From Fibrobacter sp. UWB4 (GTDB lineage: Bacteria > Fibrobacterota > Fibrobacteria > Fibrobacterales > Fibrobacteraceae): a DNA stretch of 64,000 nucleotides. Positions 1 to 8,623 of this stretch are shown here, piece by piece. Position numbers and translations under genes: made by a program. A model generated the notes under the pieces. That model ran no database searches. It was not told the DNA's origin and was given only the letters and a program-made list of their open reading frames with translations. The number at the start of each line of letters is the position of its first letter. Positions within the stretch are counted from its first letter, which is position 1. The stretch is taken from positions 1,140,223-1,204,222 of the forward strand of contig NZ_MWQI01000001.1 of the NCBI RefSeq assembly GCF_002210345.1, read 5' to 3'.

Positions 1-2414
1 TCGCGGACATCTTCTTCTTTTTCGCGGAGCATCGTCTCGTTTTCACCCAGCTGGTCCGAAATCGTCTGGTAACGTTCTTCGACCTTTTCGACTTCGGCTT
101 CGGCTTCGGCAAGTTCAGCATCGCTGTTCTTGGACTGCGCCGCCGCTTCAATTCTGTTCTGCGCATTCGTCACTTCGCCATTGAGCTGGTTCAAGCGACG
201 GGTGCAGTTTTCAACCGTATTCCGGTGGATGCGGATAGAAGCATCGCCACCACGCAGAGAATCACGCTTTTCGCGAATTTCATCGACCAGGGACGAAAGC
301 ATTTGCGCGTCTTCTTCGGTGAGTTCTCGCAAGCGGTCCACATTCTCTTCGCCCGCCAAAATATCGCCTTGCACTTTTTCCAAAAGCGCTTCGGCATCTG
401 CAATTTCGTTCTTGCGGGAGAGTGCCCCCGACGTCGAAACGCCAAACGACACAAGGCCGCTTGTACGCACAATCGTATCGGCGGTGACAAAATTCAAGTT
501 TTCGCCACGGTATTCCTTCGCCAGATTCAGCGCAGTCTGCAAAGAATCTACAACAAAATAGCGAGAGAGGATTCCGGAGAGCCACGGAGAAACTTCATCA
601 TCCGTCTTGACAAAATCCTTGAGCGAACCGACAACGCCCGGATTGTTCACCGGCTTGTCGTAAGCAGGAGCCGCACTCGAGACAAGCGACATGAGCACCT
701 TGCCCACGTTTTCGCTCTTGAGCGCATTTACAATTTCATTGACAGCATCGTCGCCATTCACGACAACAGAATCAAGGATTTCACCGAGAGCAGCTTCGAC
801 GCTCGATGCGTATTCCGGCGTAGCCTCGATGCGTTCCGAAACAAGACCGCCAATGAGGTGTGCCTTGTTTTCCTTGAGGTAACGGTTGGCGTCCGAGCCT
901 TCGTTCATCACGCTCTGGAGCACGTCAATTCGAGACTGCAAGCGGGCTTCTTCGTTCTTCAAGCCCTGCAATTTCTGCTGCGCCTCGGAGAGTTCGGCAC
1001 GTTCCGTTTCCAAACGTTCTTCACGCGTGGCGCGCTGTTCTTCGAGATTCTCGATTTCGCGATTCGTGTCTTCGATGCCCGCCTGGATTTCGGCGATGTT
1101 CGCTTCTGCATCGGACTTTTGCTTGTCGAGACCTTCAATTTCGGTCTGCCACTTCGCAATGTTCGACTGGAGCATGTTGACTTCGGCGTCCATACGTTCG
1201 AAGCGCCCGCGGAGGGAGTTCACGCGGTTTGTGGCCTGCAAGCGTTCGTTCGAAAGTTCACGCGACTGCGTACGCAAGTCATCGACCTTGTCGCGCATAA
1301 CCTGGAGTGTTTCGCGCTCGCGTTCCAAAAGCGCATTCAGCTCGTCCATGTCGTTTTCGCTACCGAGAACGGCAATTTCTTCTTCGAGGCGAGCTTTTTC
1401 TTCGGAGAGTTCCTGCGACTTCTGTTCGCTACGTTCGATTTCGCCCTGAGCCTTTTCGTTCGAGGATTCAAGGGCCGCCATGGAATCGCGCAAACGCATA
1501 ATGTTGTTGTTCAGGTCATTTAAGGCAATCGTTGCCGCCTGGACATTGCGTTCCAAATCGCGGTAGGTATTTTCGTCTTCGCTAATTGCAAGCTTCTTTT
1601 CTTCAATCTTAGCTTGCAATTCCGTCGCCTGCGTCTTGGAAGATTCCACTTCGTGGTTCATGCGCTTGGTCGTAGAATCAAGCGTAGCGAGACCTTCCTT
1701 ATAGTCCTCAAACTTGTCCAAACTGACAGACAAATCGAGTTCGCGGAGGCGTGTATTTAATTTCTTGTAAGCATTGACCTTTTCGGCCTGAGTTTCATAG
1801 AGACGGACAGAACGGCGCACACTGCGCAAGTTGTCTTCGACACGTTCCATGTCCATCTGCACGCGTTCGAGCTGGCGGCGCGTTTCCTTGCGCTGCTGTT
1901 TGTACTTGCTCACGCCAGCGGCTTCTTCGAAAAGCACTCGGCGGTCGTCCGCCTTGTCCGAAAGCACCGCCTTGATCATGTCGGCGTTCATCTGCGAATA
2001 CGTGCTGGAACCAAGGCCCGAGTCAAAGAGCAAAGCGTGAACGTCACGCAGACGGCATTCCTGGTTATTGATGAGGTATTCGCCCGAACCATCGCGGTGC
2101 ACACGGCGGGTCACGATGACTTCGGAATAATCAGAAGCAAGAGTGCCATCGCTATTATCGATGACGATAGAAACTTCGGCAAGACTCATAGCGGCACGTT
2201 CTTCGGTACCGCTAAAGATAACGTCTTGCATCTTGCCCATACGCAAAGCGGCTGCCTTCTGTTCGCCAAGCACCCAGCGGATGGCGTCCGTAATATTGGA
2301 CTTGCCACAGCCGTTCGGCCCAACGACAGCCGTAAGACCCTTCGTCGGGAAGTTAATTTCCGTCCTCTGCGCGAAGGATTTAAAACCAAAAATCTTTAAC
2401 TTAGTTATCTGCAC
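1..2414 (-). CDS. smc: Chromosome segregation ATPase SMC (C-terminal part outside window)
   Basis: SMC forms a ring-shaped ATPase that organises and helps segregate the chromosome. About 804 N-terminal residues are visible; the family is usually near 1180, so the C-terminal coiled coil and Walker B head lie beyond base 1. The first residues read MQITKLKIFGFKSFAQ, typical of SMC, and a Walker A (GPNGCGKS) lies at residues 32-39. Long Glu/Arg/Leu-rich coiled coil follows, then a globular hinge at about residues 500-665 (LIGGLVSERIEA, then a Gly-rich stretch), then returning coiled coil. I chose a GTG start at 2414 because it puts the conserved QITKLKIFGFKSF motif at the N-terminus; no in-frame ATG lies nearby and no clear Shine-Dalgarno is seen. 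Identity is secure; the exact start less so. Confidence 0.95.
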   Translation of the reverse strand, partial: MQITKLKIFGFKSFAQRTEINFPTKGLTAVVGPNGCGKSNITDAIRWVLGEQKAAALRMGKMQDVIFSGTEERAAMSLAEVSIVIDNSDGTLASDYSEVIVTRRVHRDGSGEYLINNQECRLRDVHALLFDSGLGSSTYSQMNADMIKAVLSDKADDRRVLFEEAAGVSKYKQQRKETRRQLERVQMDMERVEDNLRSVRRSVRLYETQAEKVNAYKKLNTRLRELDLSVSLDKFEDYKEGLATLDSTTKRMNHEVESSKTQATELQAKIEEKKLAISEDENTYRDLERNVQAATIALNDLNNNIMRLRDSMAALESSNEKAQGEIERSEQKSQELSEEKARLEEEIAVLGSENDMDELNALLERERETLQVMRDKVDDLRTQSRELSNERLQATNRVNSLRGRFERMDAEVNMLQSNIAKWQTEIEGLDKQKSDAEANIAEIQAGIEDTNREIENLEEQRATREERLETERAELSEAQQKLQGLKNEEARLQSRIDVLQSVMNEGSDANRYLKENKAHLIGGLVSERIEATPEYASSVEAALGEILDSVVVNGDDAVNEIVNALKSENVGKVLMSLVSSAAPAYDKPVNNPGVVGSLKDFVKTDDEVSPWLSGILSRYFVVDSLQTALNLAKEYRGENLNFVTADTIVRTSGLVSFGVSTSGALSRKNEIADAEALLEKVQGDILAGEENVDRLRELTEEDAQMLSSLVDEIREKRDSLRGGDASIRIHRNTVENCTRRLNQLNGEVTNAQNRIEAAAQSKNSDAELAEAEAEVEKVEERYQTISDQLGENETMLREKEEDVR

Positions 2415-2435
2415 TGGAGCAAAATGTAGTAAAAA

Positions 2436-2561
2436 AGTAGGAAGTAGGCGGTTAGCAGAGCTTAGTTACTAAGTGCCTTCGGCACAGTTATTAGTTAATA
2501 GTTACTAGTGAATTTCATCTTAATACTTTCTAGTAACTAGTAACTTAGAACTATTAACTAG
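2436..2561. repeat. Heptamer repeat cluster (AGTNANT family)
   Basis: Between the smc start and the lipoprotein gene stand three short runs of 7-bp units: AGTAGGA/AGTAGGC at 2436-2456, AGTTATT, AGTTAAT, AGTTACT, AGTGAAT at 2486-2513, and the inverted type AGTAACT, AGTAACT, TAGAACT, ATTAACT at 2532-2559. A GTGCC-TTC-GGCAC hairpin sits between them. The period of seven is exact while the bases drift. Confidence 0.75.
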
Positions 2562-2566
2562 ATTTT

Positions 2567-3067
2567 CTACTTCAGCTTAAAAGCAACATTCCCGTCTTCG
2601 TCTTGCGAGACAACAAGGTACTGGCTGCCGCCTTCGAAGTCGAGAATTGTTTCAGTATAGATCATATGAACATCTTCTTCGCCGCAGCCTTTTACATCTT
2701 TTTCAAAGACATTCGGTTCGCCTTGTTTGGCTAAAGTATTATACACTCTGTTGGGTGTGCTATAAGTAGCACAAACCTTCCCTATACTCGCAAGCAACTT
2801 GCCATTCCACTTGTCAAAACGCACACGAACCTTAAATTTCCCGACCCAGTCTTCTTCGACAACCTTGCTCTTTTCGCCCGGTTCAATCGCATCGCGAATC
2901 CACGGCTGCACAGACGTTCCGTCTTCCGAAATAATATCAAGCCCAAGAATCGTAACATCAGTCTTGTTTTCGACCTGGAGCCTGGTCGTCGTATCAATAA
3001 ACAAGTGACTCATGCAAGCCGTCAAAGAAAAAGCAACCAGACAAAGGAATAAACGCAAATACTTCAT
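2567..3067 (-). CDS. Hypothetical lipoprotein
   Basis: A 166-residue protein with a lipoprotein signal peptide: basic MKYLR, a hydrophobic core, and lipobox LTAC with the lipidated Cys at about residue 18. The mature part is soluble-looking, with short beta-rich segments, an Asp/Glu-rich C-terminus and a few Cys. I do not recognise the family. Its ATG overlaps the stop of the upstream outer-membrane gene by one base (TAATG at 3067), and a GGGAGG Shine-Dalgarno lies inside the end of that gene, so the two are translationally coupled and probably act together in the envelope. Confidence 0.75.
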   Translation of the reverse strand: MKYLRLFLCLVAFSLTACMSHLFIDTTTRLQVENKTDVTILGLDIISEDGTSVQPWIRDAIEPGEKSKVVEEDWVGKFKVRVRFDKWNGKLLASIGKVCATYSTPNRVYNTLAKQGEPNVFEKDVKGCGEEDVHMIYTETILDFEGGSQYLVVSQDEDGNVAFKLK

Positions 3068-4296
3068 TAGTGACCTCCCTGAGTTGCATCCACTTTTTCG
3101 TAGCGAATTCCCTTCGCCTCGATAACCTTATTGCCTTGAGCATCCACAGTCGGGGTATTCACATTTTGCTGTTCAGACTGAACCTTCAAGAATTTTTTCA
3201 AGTCATATCTGCGGTCAGTCGTCTGCATCGGAGCTTCTTGAGCCGCACCGCGTCCAAAGAAACTGTTACCGATCTTACCCAAGCTAATCTTGATTTCGGC
3301 AAGGAATGTTCCCTTGGCATGGAACATATTCTCGTAATCAAACGCAGCATTGTAACCCAGGCGAACGAAGAACAAATCTACAGCACCACCCCAAAGCAAG
3401 TCCCTCGCGCCAGCACGTTCATGGCGGCGAATGCAAGAGGCTTCAATTGCCCCCAGACGAGCCGAACCCAAGTAATATTTCAATGTTGCAGAACGGAAAC
3501 CATTATCCGGGAAATCAAATGACACTTCGGAATACAAAATTTGTTTATAAAGATTTTGTTCCCAATTCAAACGAACAAAGTTATCATCATCGCCATTCGT
3601 CTTGCGTCGGTATATCGTAGCATTCAAGTTCGGCAAAAAAGTCTTGAAACCGCTCGTTGCCCCACCGTAAAGAGACCGCGATTCCAAATCAAGCGAGAGA
3701 CGAATCGTCTGGAACGTATTGCGATAGAAGCTTGCCTGTACGCTCACGTTCTTGTAACGCGCATGAGCCCAGTAAAACAGCAAGGAATCCGACTCGTTCG
3801 GATAAACTTTGCGGCTTGCAAGTTCAAGATTCTGGTGCTGCAAACCCAAGGCAAATGTTGCGTCGTATGCGGAATTCGTATAAGAAAAGCCCCAGGTGAG
3901 CGCCGAAGAAATGTGCGCAAAATCGCCGTAATGCGGAAAGAAGAAAAAGTCCTGCGAATCCCAGCCCGTACGGTCAAACCACGTGAGGAATCCCAAATGA
4001 TTCGTAGAATCCAGCACCCAACTACCAAAAATGCCATAATGGTGCCTAAAAGCAAAACCGTCATGCACACCGTACTTGCTTTTTAAAGGCAACTGTCCAG
4101 ACGAAGGCGTGTAAGTATAACCAATATCGATAAAACCACCTCGCCCGCCGCGCATCACAAGACCGATATCGCGGAGTTGACGGTCACGCATCACAAGGCC
4201 ACCCTGAGTCAAAGCTTCAGCAGGAATCGGGTCAGCAAAGGCAACACCAGCCGCCATCGCAAGCATGAGAAAAATTTTATTCACACCAAATTTCAT
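3067..4296 (-). CDS. Probable outer-membrane beta-barrel protein
   Basis: A 409-residue protein with a signal peptide of about 21 residues ending AGVAFA before DPIPAEA. The body is rich in alternating aromatic and polar residues (for example GFAFRHHYGIFGSW, SLDLESRSLYGG), as in outer-membrane barrels, and the last 50 residues form a hydrophilic tail. No family motif was recognised. It is the first gene of a two-gene operon with the downstream lipoprotein (1-bp TAATG overlap). There is no Shine-Dalgarno; TATATT ends seven bases before the ATG, so the mRNA may be leaderless. Barrel topology is inferred from residue pattern only. Confidence 0.7.
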   Translation of the reverse strand: MKFGVNKIFLMLAMAAGVAFADPIPAEALTQGGLVMRDRQLRDIGLVMRGGRGGFIDIGYTYTPSSGQLPLKSKYGVHDGFAFRHHYGIFGSWVLDSTNHLGFLTWFDRTGWDSQDFFFFPHYGDFAHISSALTWGFSYTNSAYDATFALGLQHQNLELASRKVYPNESDSLLFYWAHARYKNVSVQASFYRNTFQTIRLSLDLESRSLYGGATSGFKTFLPNLNATIYRRKTNGDDDNFVRLNWEQNLYKQILYSEVSFDFPDNGFRSATLKYYLGSARLGAIEASCIRRHERAGARDLLWGGAVDLFFVRLGYNAAFDYENMFHAKGTFLAEIKISLGKIGNSFFGRGAAQEAPMQTTDRRYDLKKFLKVQSEQQNVNTPTVDAQGNKVIEAKGIRYEKVDATQGGH

Positions 4297-4303
4297 GGAT
4301 GAT

Positions 4304-4309
4304 AATATA
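4304..4309 (-). promoter_or_regulatory. -10-like TATATT directly before start codon
   Basis: On the minus strand TATATT is followed after seven bases by the ATG at 4296, with no ribosome binding site between. The spacing puts the predicted transcription start at or next to the ATG. No convincing -35 is seen. Confidence 0.45.
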
Positions 4310-4331
4310 GTAAAGGAAATATGAGTGGGTT

Positions 4332-4366
4332 AGTAAACAGTAGGAAGTAGGAAGTAGGAAGAAAGC
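4332..4366. repeat. Heptamer repeat AGTAGGA x3
   Basis: AGTAAAC is followed by three perfect AGTAGGA units (4339-4359) and a degenerate AGAAAGC. It is intergenic, between the MBOAT gene end and the outer-membrane gene start. Confidence 0.8.
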
Positions 4367-4395
4367 GTCATCCTCGAAGCGAAGCGTAGGGGATC
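4366..4395. repeat. Dispersed ATGAC-type palindromic repeat
   Basis: On the minus strand this reads GGATCC, then CTACGCTTCGCTTCGAGG, then ATGACG. The same layout (GGATCC/GGATTC ... AGG ATGAC) recurs at 29131, 32877, 58880 and 59011. Confidence 0.6.
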
Positions 4396-4438
4396 CATAC
4401 AGTTCGAACCGCGATTAAAACGTTCTTTTTACATTCCT

Positions 4439-4466
4439 GTCTACTGCCTACCGTCCACTGTCTACT
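4439..4466. repeat. Heptamer repeat (inverted orientation)
   Basis: Four 7-bp units GTCTACT, GCCTACC, GTCCACT, GTCTACT; on the other strand these are AGTAGAC-type units. It lies just past the MBOAT stop codon. Confidence 0.8.
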
Positions 4467-4478
4467 GCGGCTTCGCCG

Positions 4479-5897
4479 CTAGAACTGGAAATAAAGGAAC
4501 GGGTTGTAGCTCTGGGTAAAGAGCGCAAGCGTTGCCAAAATAAACAAGCCAAGCGCAATGAGAGACTTTTTGAACGAGACATCAATGCACCAGTCATAGC
4601 TGCGGTACTTCCAGAACGAAAGCAAGCCAGCCAGCAACATGAACACAATGCACGTCGGCGTGAAAATTTCAGCAGACAAAATCACGTCGGAAGCAGCCGT
4701 AGCACCAAGCCCAACCATATTCTTCCACATGCGGACGGCATCGCCAATAGAATCGGCGCGGAAGAGCACCCAGCCAAAGAGCACAATCACCTGCGTCAAA
4801 AGGATTTGCACCACGCGAGGAGCCTTGTAGTACCAAGCGTTCTTGTTGTTTGCACGTTCAACAATCATGAAGAACGCGTGATAAAGGCCCCAGCACACGA
4901 ACGTCCAGTTCGCACCGTGCCAAACGCCACTCACGAACATCACGAGGAAAAGGTTGAAGTACATGCGACCCGTCGGCACGCGGTTTCCGCCCAGCGGGAT
5001 GTACAGGTAATCGCGGAACCAGCTCGTGAGCGAAATATGCCAGCGCTTCCAGAAGTCCGTAATGCTGACTGAGCGGTACGGGCCGTTGAAGTTGCGCGGG
5101 AAATGGAACCCGAGCATAAGGCCAAGACCAATCGCCATATTAGAATAGGCCGAGAAGTCAAAGTAAATCTGGAACATGTACGCAAGCGAACCCCACCAGC
5201 TGTTGATGACGCCCGGAGCATCGGCCGCAAAAACGCGGTCTGCGATAATGCCCACCTGGTTTGCAAGGAAGATCTTTTCGGTAAAGCCAAAGCAGAAAAA
5301 CAGGATGCCACGCACAAAATTTTCAAGCGTATGCGTACGGGTTTCAAGTTCTTCGGCGACCGTATTGTAACGCACAATCGGGCCAGCCACAAGCTGCGGG
5401 AAAAGCGCCACGTAGCATGCGAACGTTGCAAAGTTCTTGACCGGAGGAGCAGAACCGCGATAAACGTCAATCGCGTAACTCATGGACTGGAACGAGTAGA
5501 ACGAAATGCCCACCGGCAAAAGAACCGTCATAATCGAGAACGGCTCACAGCCGAGCATGGTCGCAAAATCGTTCACGATCCCCATGCCGAACATGTAATA
5601 CTTGAAGAACCCGAGCGCCCCGAGATTCACCGCAATTGCAGTCCACAGGGCAACCTTTCGCTGCAAGGAACTTGCATTCGGCGCCGAGATGAACCGCCCA
5701 GCCACGTACACGACAAGCGTACAGCCGAACATGAGGAACACGAGCCACGGTTCGAGCCAGCCGTAAAAAACGTAACTGAAGATGGTAATGAACAAGTTCA
5801 GGAACGAATGCTTAGCCCCGAGCTTGAAGAGAACAAAGTAGCCAACCAAGAACGTCGGCAAGAAGTAGAAAAGGAAAATCTGGGAAGAGAATACCAT
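4479..5897 (-). CDS. MBOAT family membrane O-acyltransferase (AlgI-like)
   Basis: Membrane-bound O-acyltransferases of the AlgI/DltB group move acyl (often acetyl) groups across the membrane onto extracytoplasmic polysaccharides. This 472-residue protein has about ten hydrophobic segments and family motifs in order: LLPVGISFYSFQSMSYAIDVYRG, a PQLVAGPIVRY motif, SITDFWKRWHISLTSWFRDYLY, and GVWHGANWTF carrying the expected catalytic His near residue 330. The length matches the AlgI group. Usually a SGNH/AlgJ-type partner is next door; none is seen here, so its substrate is unknown. The start ATG lies at the edge of a heptamer repeat tract. Confidence 0.92.
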   Translation of the reverse strand: MVFSSQIFLFYFLPTFLVGYFVLFKLGAKHSFLNLFITIFSYVFYGWLEPWLVFLMFGCTLVVYVAGRFISAPNASSLQRKVALWTAIAVNLGALGFFKYYMFGMGIVNDFATMLGCEPFSIMTVLLPVGISFYSFQSMSYAIDVYRGSAPPVKNFATFACYVALFPQLVAGPIVRYNTVAEELETRTHTLENFVRGILFFCFGFTEKIFLANQVGIIADRVFAADAPGVINSWWGSLAYMFQIYFDFSAYSNMAIGLGLMLGFHFPRNFNGPYRSVSITDFWKRWHISLTSWFRDYLYIPLGGNRVPTGRMYFNLFLVMFVSGVWHGANWTFVCWGLYHAFFMIVERANNKNAWYYKAPRVVQILLTQVIVLFGWVLFRADSIGDAVRMWKNMVGLGATAASDVILSAEIFTPTCIVFMLLAGLLSFWKYRSYDWCIDVSFKKSLIALGLFILATLALFTQSYNPFLYFQF

Positions 5898-5902
5898 GGA
5901 TT

Positions 5903-5958
5903 AGTAGGAAGTAGGAAGTAGGAAGTAGACAGTAGGCAGTGAGGTATGGGGTATGGGC
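5903..5958. repeat. Heptamer repeat, eight units
   Basis: AGTAGGA x3, AGTAGAC, AGTAGGC, AGTGAGG, TATGGGG, TATGGGC run without a break in register, starting six bases upstream of the MBOAT start codon. This shows that the AGTAGGA and TATGGGG types belong to one 7-bp phase. Confidence 0.85.
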
Positions 5959-6004
5959 TCGGTCGCCTTCGGCTCCCTTTGGGCTATATCGCATTTGCAC
6001 AAAG

Positions 6005-6072
6005 GCTCGTAGAGCCGACCTCAAAGCGGAGCGACCTCATAGGAGCTTTAGCTCCGTGCCCATAACTCAATG
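6005..6072. repeat. CTCAAAGC...GCGACC repeat units
   Basis: The stretch contains CTCGTAGAGCCGACC, CTCAAAGCGGAGCGACC and a GGAGCTTTAGCTCC hairpin. Related units occur at 49629-49696. Confidence 0.5.
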
Positions 6073-6080
6073 ACCTTTTT

Positions 6081-6482
6081 TCATTCATTCACTTCAATTG
6101 CCAAATAGCGCGGGGATTCGTCGTCAAAGTATTCGTCTTCGACTGCACCGTCCCAGTTGCCCTCGAGCGGGATGAGCTTGAGCGTGTGCTTCGCCTTAGC
6201 CTTGAATTCACCGACGTTGCCCTTGGACTTGTCGGCCATCTTGTCCTTGACCTTGCCACGGGCGATGAGCGGATTATAGACGCCCACGAGAACGTCCTTG
6301 GCATCAAGCTTGCCCGAAACCACCTTTTGGACCTTGTACTTAAATACATAGACATAGCTATATAAGTCATTGCTCGGCATTTTTCCCGGAATTTCGGTCA
6401 AACGCCCTTCAATGGTGATCGGGTCGGCGGCGAACACGAATGCAGCCGCAAGAATCAGCGAGAGAAAAATCTTTTTAATCAT
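6081..6482 (-). CDS. Small secreted hypothetical protein
   Basis: A 133-residue protein with a signal peptide (MIKKIFLSLILAAAFVFA, cleavage before ADP). The mature part starts ITIEGRLTEIPGKMPSND, has a YVYVFKYKVQKV beta segment, a Lys-rich middle and an acidic end (YFDDESPRYLAIEVNE). It may be periplasmic. No family recognised. It stands alone between the MBOAT gene and the divergent ilvB, with heptamer repeats on both sides. Confidence 0.7.
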   Translation of the reverse strand: MIKKIFLSLILAAAFVFAADPITIEGRLTEIPGKMPSNDLYSYVYVFKYKVQKVVSGKLDAKDVLVGVYNPLIARGKVKDKMADKSKGNVGEFKAKAKHTLKLIPLEGNWDGAVEDEYFDDESPRYLAIEVNE

Positions 6483-6527
6483 AATTACAAATTAGAAAAT
6501 TTTATGGCGAGAGATTAGAGCGAGGCT

Positions 6528-6576
6528 GGTCTTTGGCCATTGGTCATTAGTCAATTGTCATTAGTTATTAGTGAAA
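6528..6576. repeat. Heptamer repeat, seven units
   Basis: GGTCTTT, GGCCATT, GGTCATT, AGTCAAT, TGTCATT, AGTTATT, AGTGAAA in perfect 7-bp register. It is the longest AGTNANT-type run in the window. Confidence 0.85.
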
Positions 6577-6813
6577 GGCAAATAGGATTACGGAGATATT
6601 TTTCGCATACTCGCCAAAATTTTCACATTATTTTGAACATAAAATGAACCAAACAGCAAATTTTAGCTCAAAAATCTTCAATTTTTACTTTACATCAATT
6701 TACCAAATTCAAACTTTTAACAAAAATCGTTAATTTTTACATTTTTTAGACTTTAAAAATTAAAATTTTCACCAAAAATTTCAAAAATTTTCACAAAAGT
6801 CGGCTTTTACCTC

Positions 6814-6842
6814 TTGCCACCCTCAAAAATTACTCCTATATT
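6814..6842 (+). promoter_or_regulatory. Probable ilvB promoter
   Basis: TTGCCA (6814-6819), a 17-bp spacer and TATATT (6837-6842) stand 48 bp before the ilvB start. It is the best -35/-10 pair I found in the window. Confidence 0.6.
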
Positions 6843-6889
6843 TCAGCCCATCTAAATTTTCATCTATTCTTTAAAAGACAGGATAAATT

Positions 6890-8608
6890 ATGGCAAATAA
6901 GACCTTAAGTGGTGCCGAAGTGATTATCGAATGCCTCAAGCGTGAAGGCGTTGATACAATTTTCGGCTATCCCGGTGGATCGGCCATTCCGATGTTCGAT
7001 GCCATCCTCGACTCCAGCATCAAAGTTGTGCTCAGCCGTCATGAACAGGGCGCAACCCACATGGCTGACGGTTATGCCCGCCAGACCGGTAAGGTCGGTG
7101 TAGCTCTTGTCACTAGCGGTCCGGGTGCAACGAACACGTTTACAGGTATTTATACAGCTCTCATGGATTCTAGCCCGATTGTCGTGCTCACAGCACAGAC
7201 GACGACTCCGAACTTGGGCAAGGACGCCTTCCAGGAATGCGATACAAGCGGTATGACTTTTGCAACCGTGAAGCATTCTTACTTGGTGAAGGACACGAAC
7301 GACCTCCCGCGCGTGATGAAGGAAGCGTTCCACATCGCACGTTCTGGCCGTCCGGGTCCGGTGCTTATCGACCTTCCGAAGGACGTGACTGCAGGCCCCT
7401 GCACCGCTCCGTTCACGGACCAGATGGACCTTCCGGGTTACAAGATCCCGACCTACGCTTCTACCGAAAGCGTTGAAAAGGCCGCAGAATACCTCAAGAA
7501 TTCCAAGAAGCCGCTTTTACTCGTGGGCCACGGTGCCATGATTTCTGGCGCACACCGCCAGGTGAAGGAACTCGCCGAAAAGCTCGGCGCTCCGGTTTGC
7601 TGCACGATGCTTGGCCTCGGCGCATTCCCGACCGATCACGAACTTTCGCTCGGCATGCTCGGCATGCACGGCACGATTTACGCCAACAAGGCTGTTCTCG
7701 AATGCGACCTCATTCTCTCTATCGGTAGCCGTTGGGACGACCGCATTACCGGTAAGCTCAGCGAATTCTGCAAGAACGCCGTGAAGATGCACATCGACAT
7801 CGACCCTGCCGAAGAAGGCAAGGTTTTGCAGCCGGATGTGTTCATGTGCGGTGACGCCAAGCTCGTCTTGGAACAGCTCCTCCCGATGGTGAACAAGCTC
7901 GATACCGCCGACTGGATCAAGACTTGCCAGACTTGGAAGAAGCGCTACCCGCTTACTTACGCCAAGCAGGGCGGCCTCCGTATGCAGCACATCGTTGCTA
8001 CCGTGAGCGAACTTACGCAGGGCAAGGCAATCGTCACGACGGACGTGGGCCAGCACCAGATGTGGGTTGCACAGTTCTTCCACATCAACTATCCGCGTCA
8101 GCTCCACTCCAGCGGTGGCGCAGGCACGATGGGCTTTGGCTTCCCGGCTGCTATCGGTGCCGCATTCGGCAACGAAACCGGTTGGCCGGTTTGCAGCTTC
8201 AGCGGTGACGGTGGTTTCCAGATGACCGAAGCAGAACTTGCAACGGCCGCCATCCACAAGCTCCCCATCAAGATTTTCGTGATGGACAACAAGTACCTCG
8301 GCATGGTGCGCCAGTGGCAGGAACTCTTCTATGACCACCGCTATTCCAGCGTGGACATGAGAGGCAACCCGGACTTCGTGAAGCTCGCCGAAGCTTATGG
8401 CATCCCGGGTCTCCGTATCAAGCGCCCGGCAGACGCCGAACGCGTGATCCAGAAGGCTTTGGACTACAACGACGGCCCGATTCTCATCCACTGCGAATGC
8501 GAAAAGGAAGACAACGTGTTCCCGATGATTCCGGCAGGCGCTCCGATCACTAGCATGATCACCGAACAGCCGAAGACGCAGCTCGAAAAACCCACCGGAT
8601 CGACGTAA
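6890..8608 (+). CDS. ilvB: Acetolactate synthase large (catalytic) subunit
   Basis: Condenses two pyruvates, or pyruvate with 2-oxobutyrate, to acetohydroxy acids, the first shared step of valine, leucine and isoleucine synthesis; it uses thiamine diphosphate, FAD and Mg. At 572 residues it has the full family length. The catalytic Glu is E52 in SRHEQGATHMADGYAR; the central domain reads LLVGHGAMISG; the ThDP/Mg site is GDGGFQMTEAEL with NKYLGMVRQWQ. A GGATAAATT spacer region precedes the ATG, under a TTGCCA/TATATT promoter. ilvN follows after 15 bp, so the two subunits are co-transcribed. Confidence 0.97.
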   Translation: MANKTLSGAEVIIECLKREGVDTIFGYPGGSAIPMFDAILDSSIKVVLSRHEQGATHMADGYARQTGKVGVALVTSGPGATNTFTGIYTALMDSSPIVVLTAQTTTPNLGKDAFQECDTSGMTFATVKHSYLVKDTNDLPRVMKEAFHIARSGRPGPVLIDLPKDVTAGPCTAPFTDQMDLPGYKIPTYASTESVEKAAEYLKNSKKPLLLVGHGAMISGAHRQVKELAEKLGAPVCCTMLGLGAFPTDHELSLGMLGMHGTIYANKAVLECDLILSIGSRWDDRITGKLSEFCKNAVKMHIDIDPAEEGKVLQPDVFMCGDAKLVLEQLLPMVNKLDTADWIKTCQTWKKRYPLTYAKQGGLRMQHIVATVSELTQGKAIVTTDVGQHQMWVAQFFHINYPRQLHSSGGAGTMGFGFPAAIGAAFGNETGWPVCSFSGDGGFQMTEAELATAAIHKLPIKIFVMDNKYLGMVRQWQELFYDHRYSSVDMRGNPDFVKLAEAYGIPGLRIKRPADAERVIQKALDYNDGPILIHCECEKEDNVFPMIPAGAPITSMITEQPKTQLEKPTGST

Positions 8609-8623
8609 TAGGAGAATTTGAAA

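Larger units (their letters stand above)
6483..6889. other. Intergenic region upstream of ilvB
   Basis: About 400 bp separating divergent genes. It holds a seven-unit heptamer tract (6528-6576), a very AT-rich stretch of about 220 bp with many AAATTT/TTTTCA words, and the ilvB promoter. I see no open reading frame with credible coding character and no hairpin leader like a branched-chain attenuator. Confidence 0.6.

Noticed and set aside
225..1523. 432-codon plus-strand frame near the window start
   Set aside because: It is antisense to the SMC coiled coil. The minus strand has continuous SMC sequence with Walker A and hinge.
6841..6889. Leader peptide attenuator before ilvB
   Set aside because: The leader is only about 40 bases with no run of Val/Leu/Ile codons and no hairpin pair.
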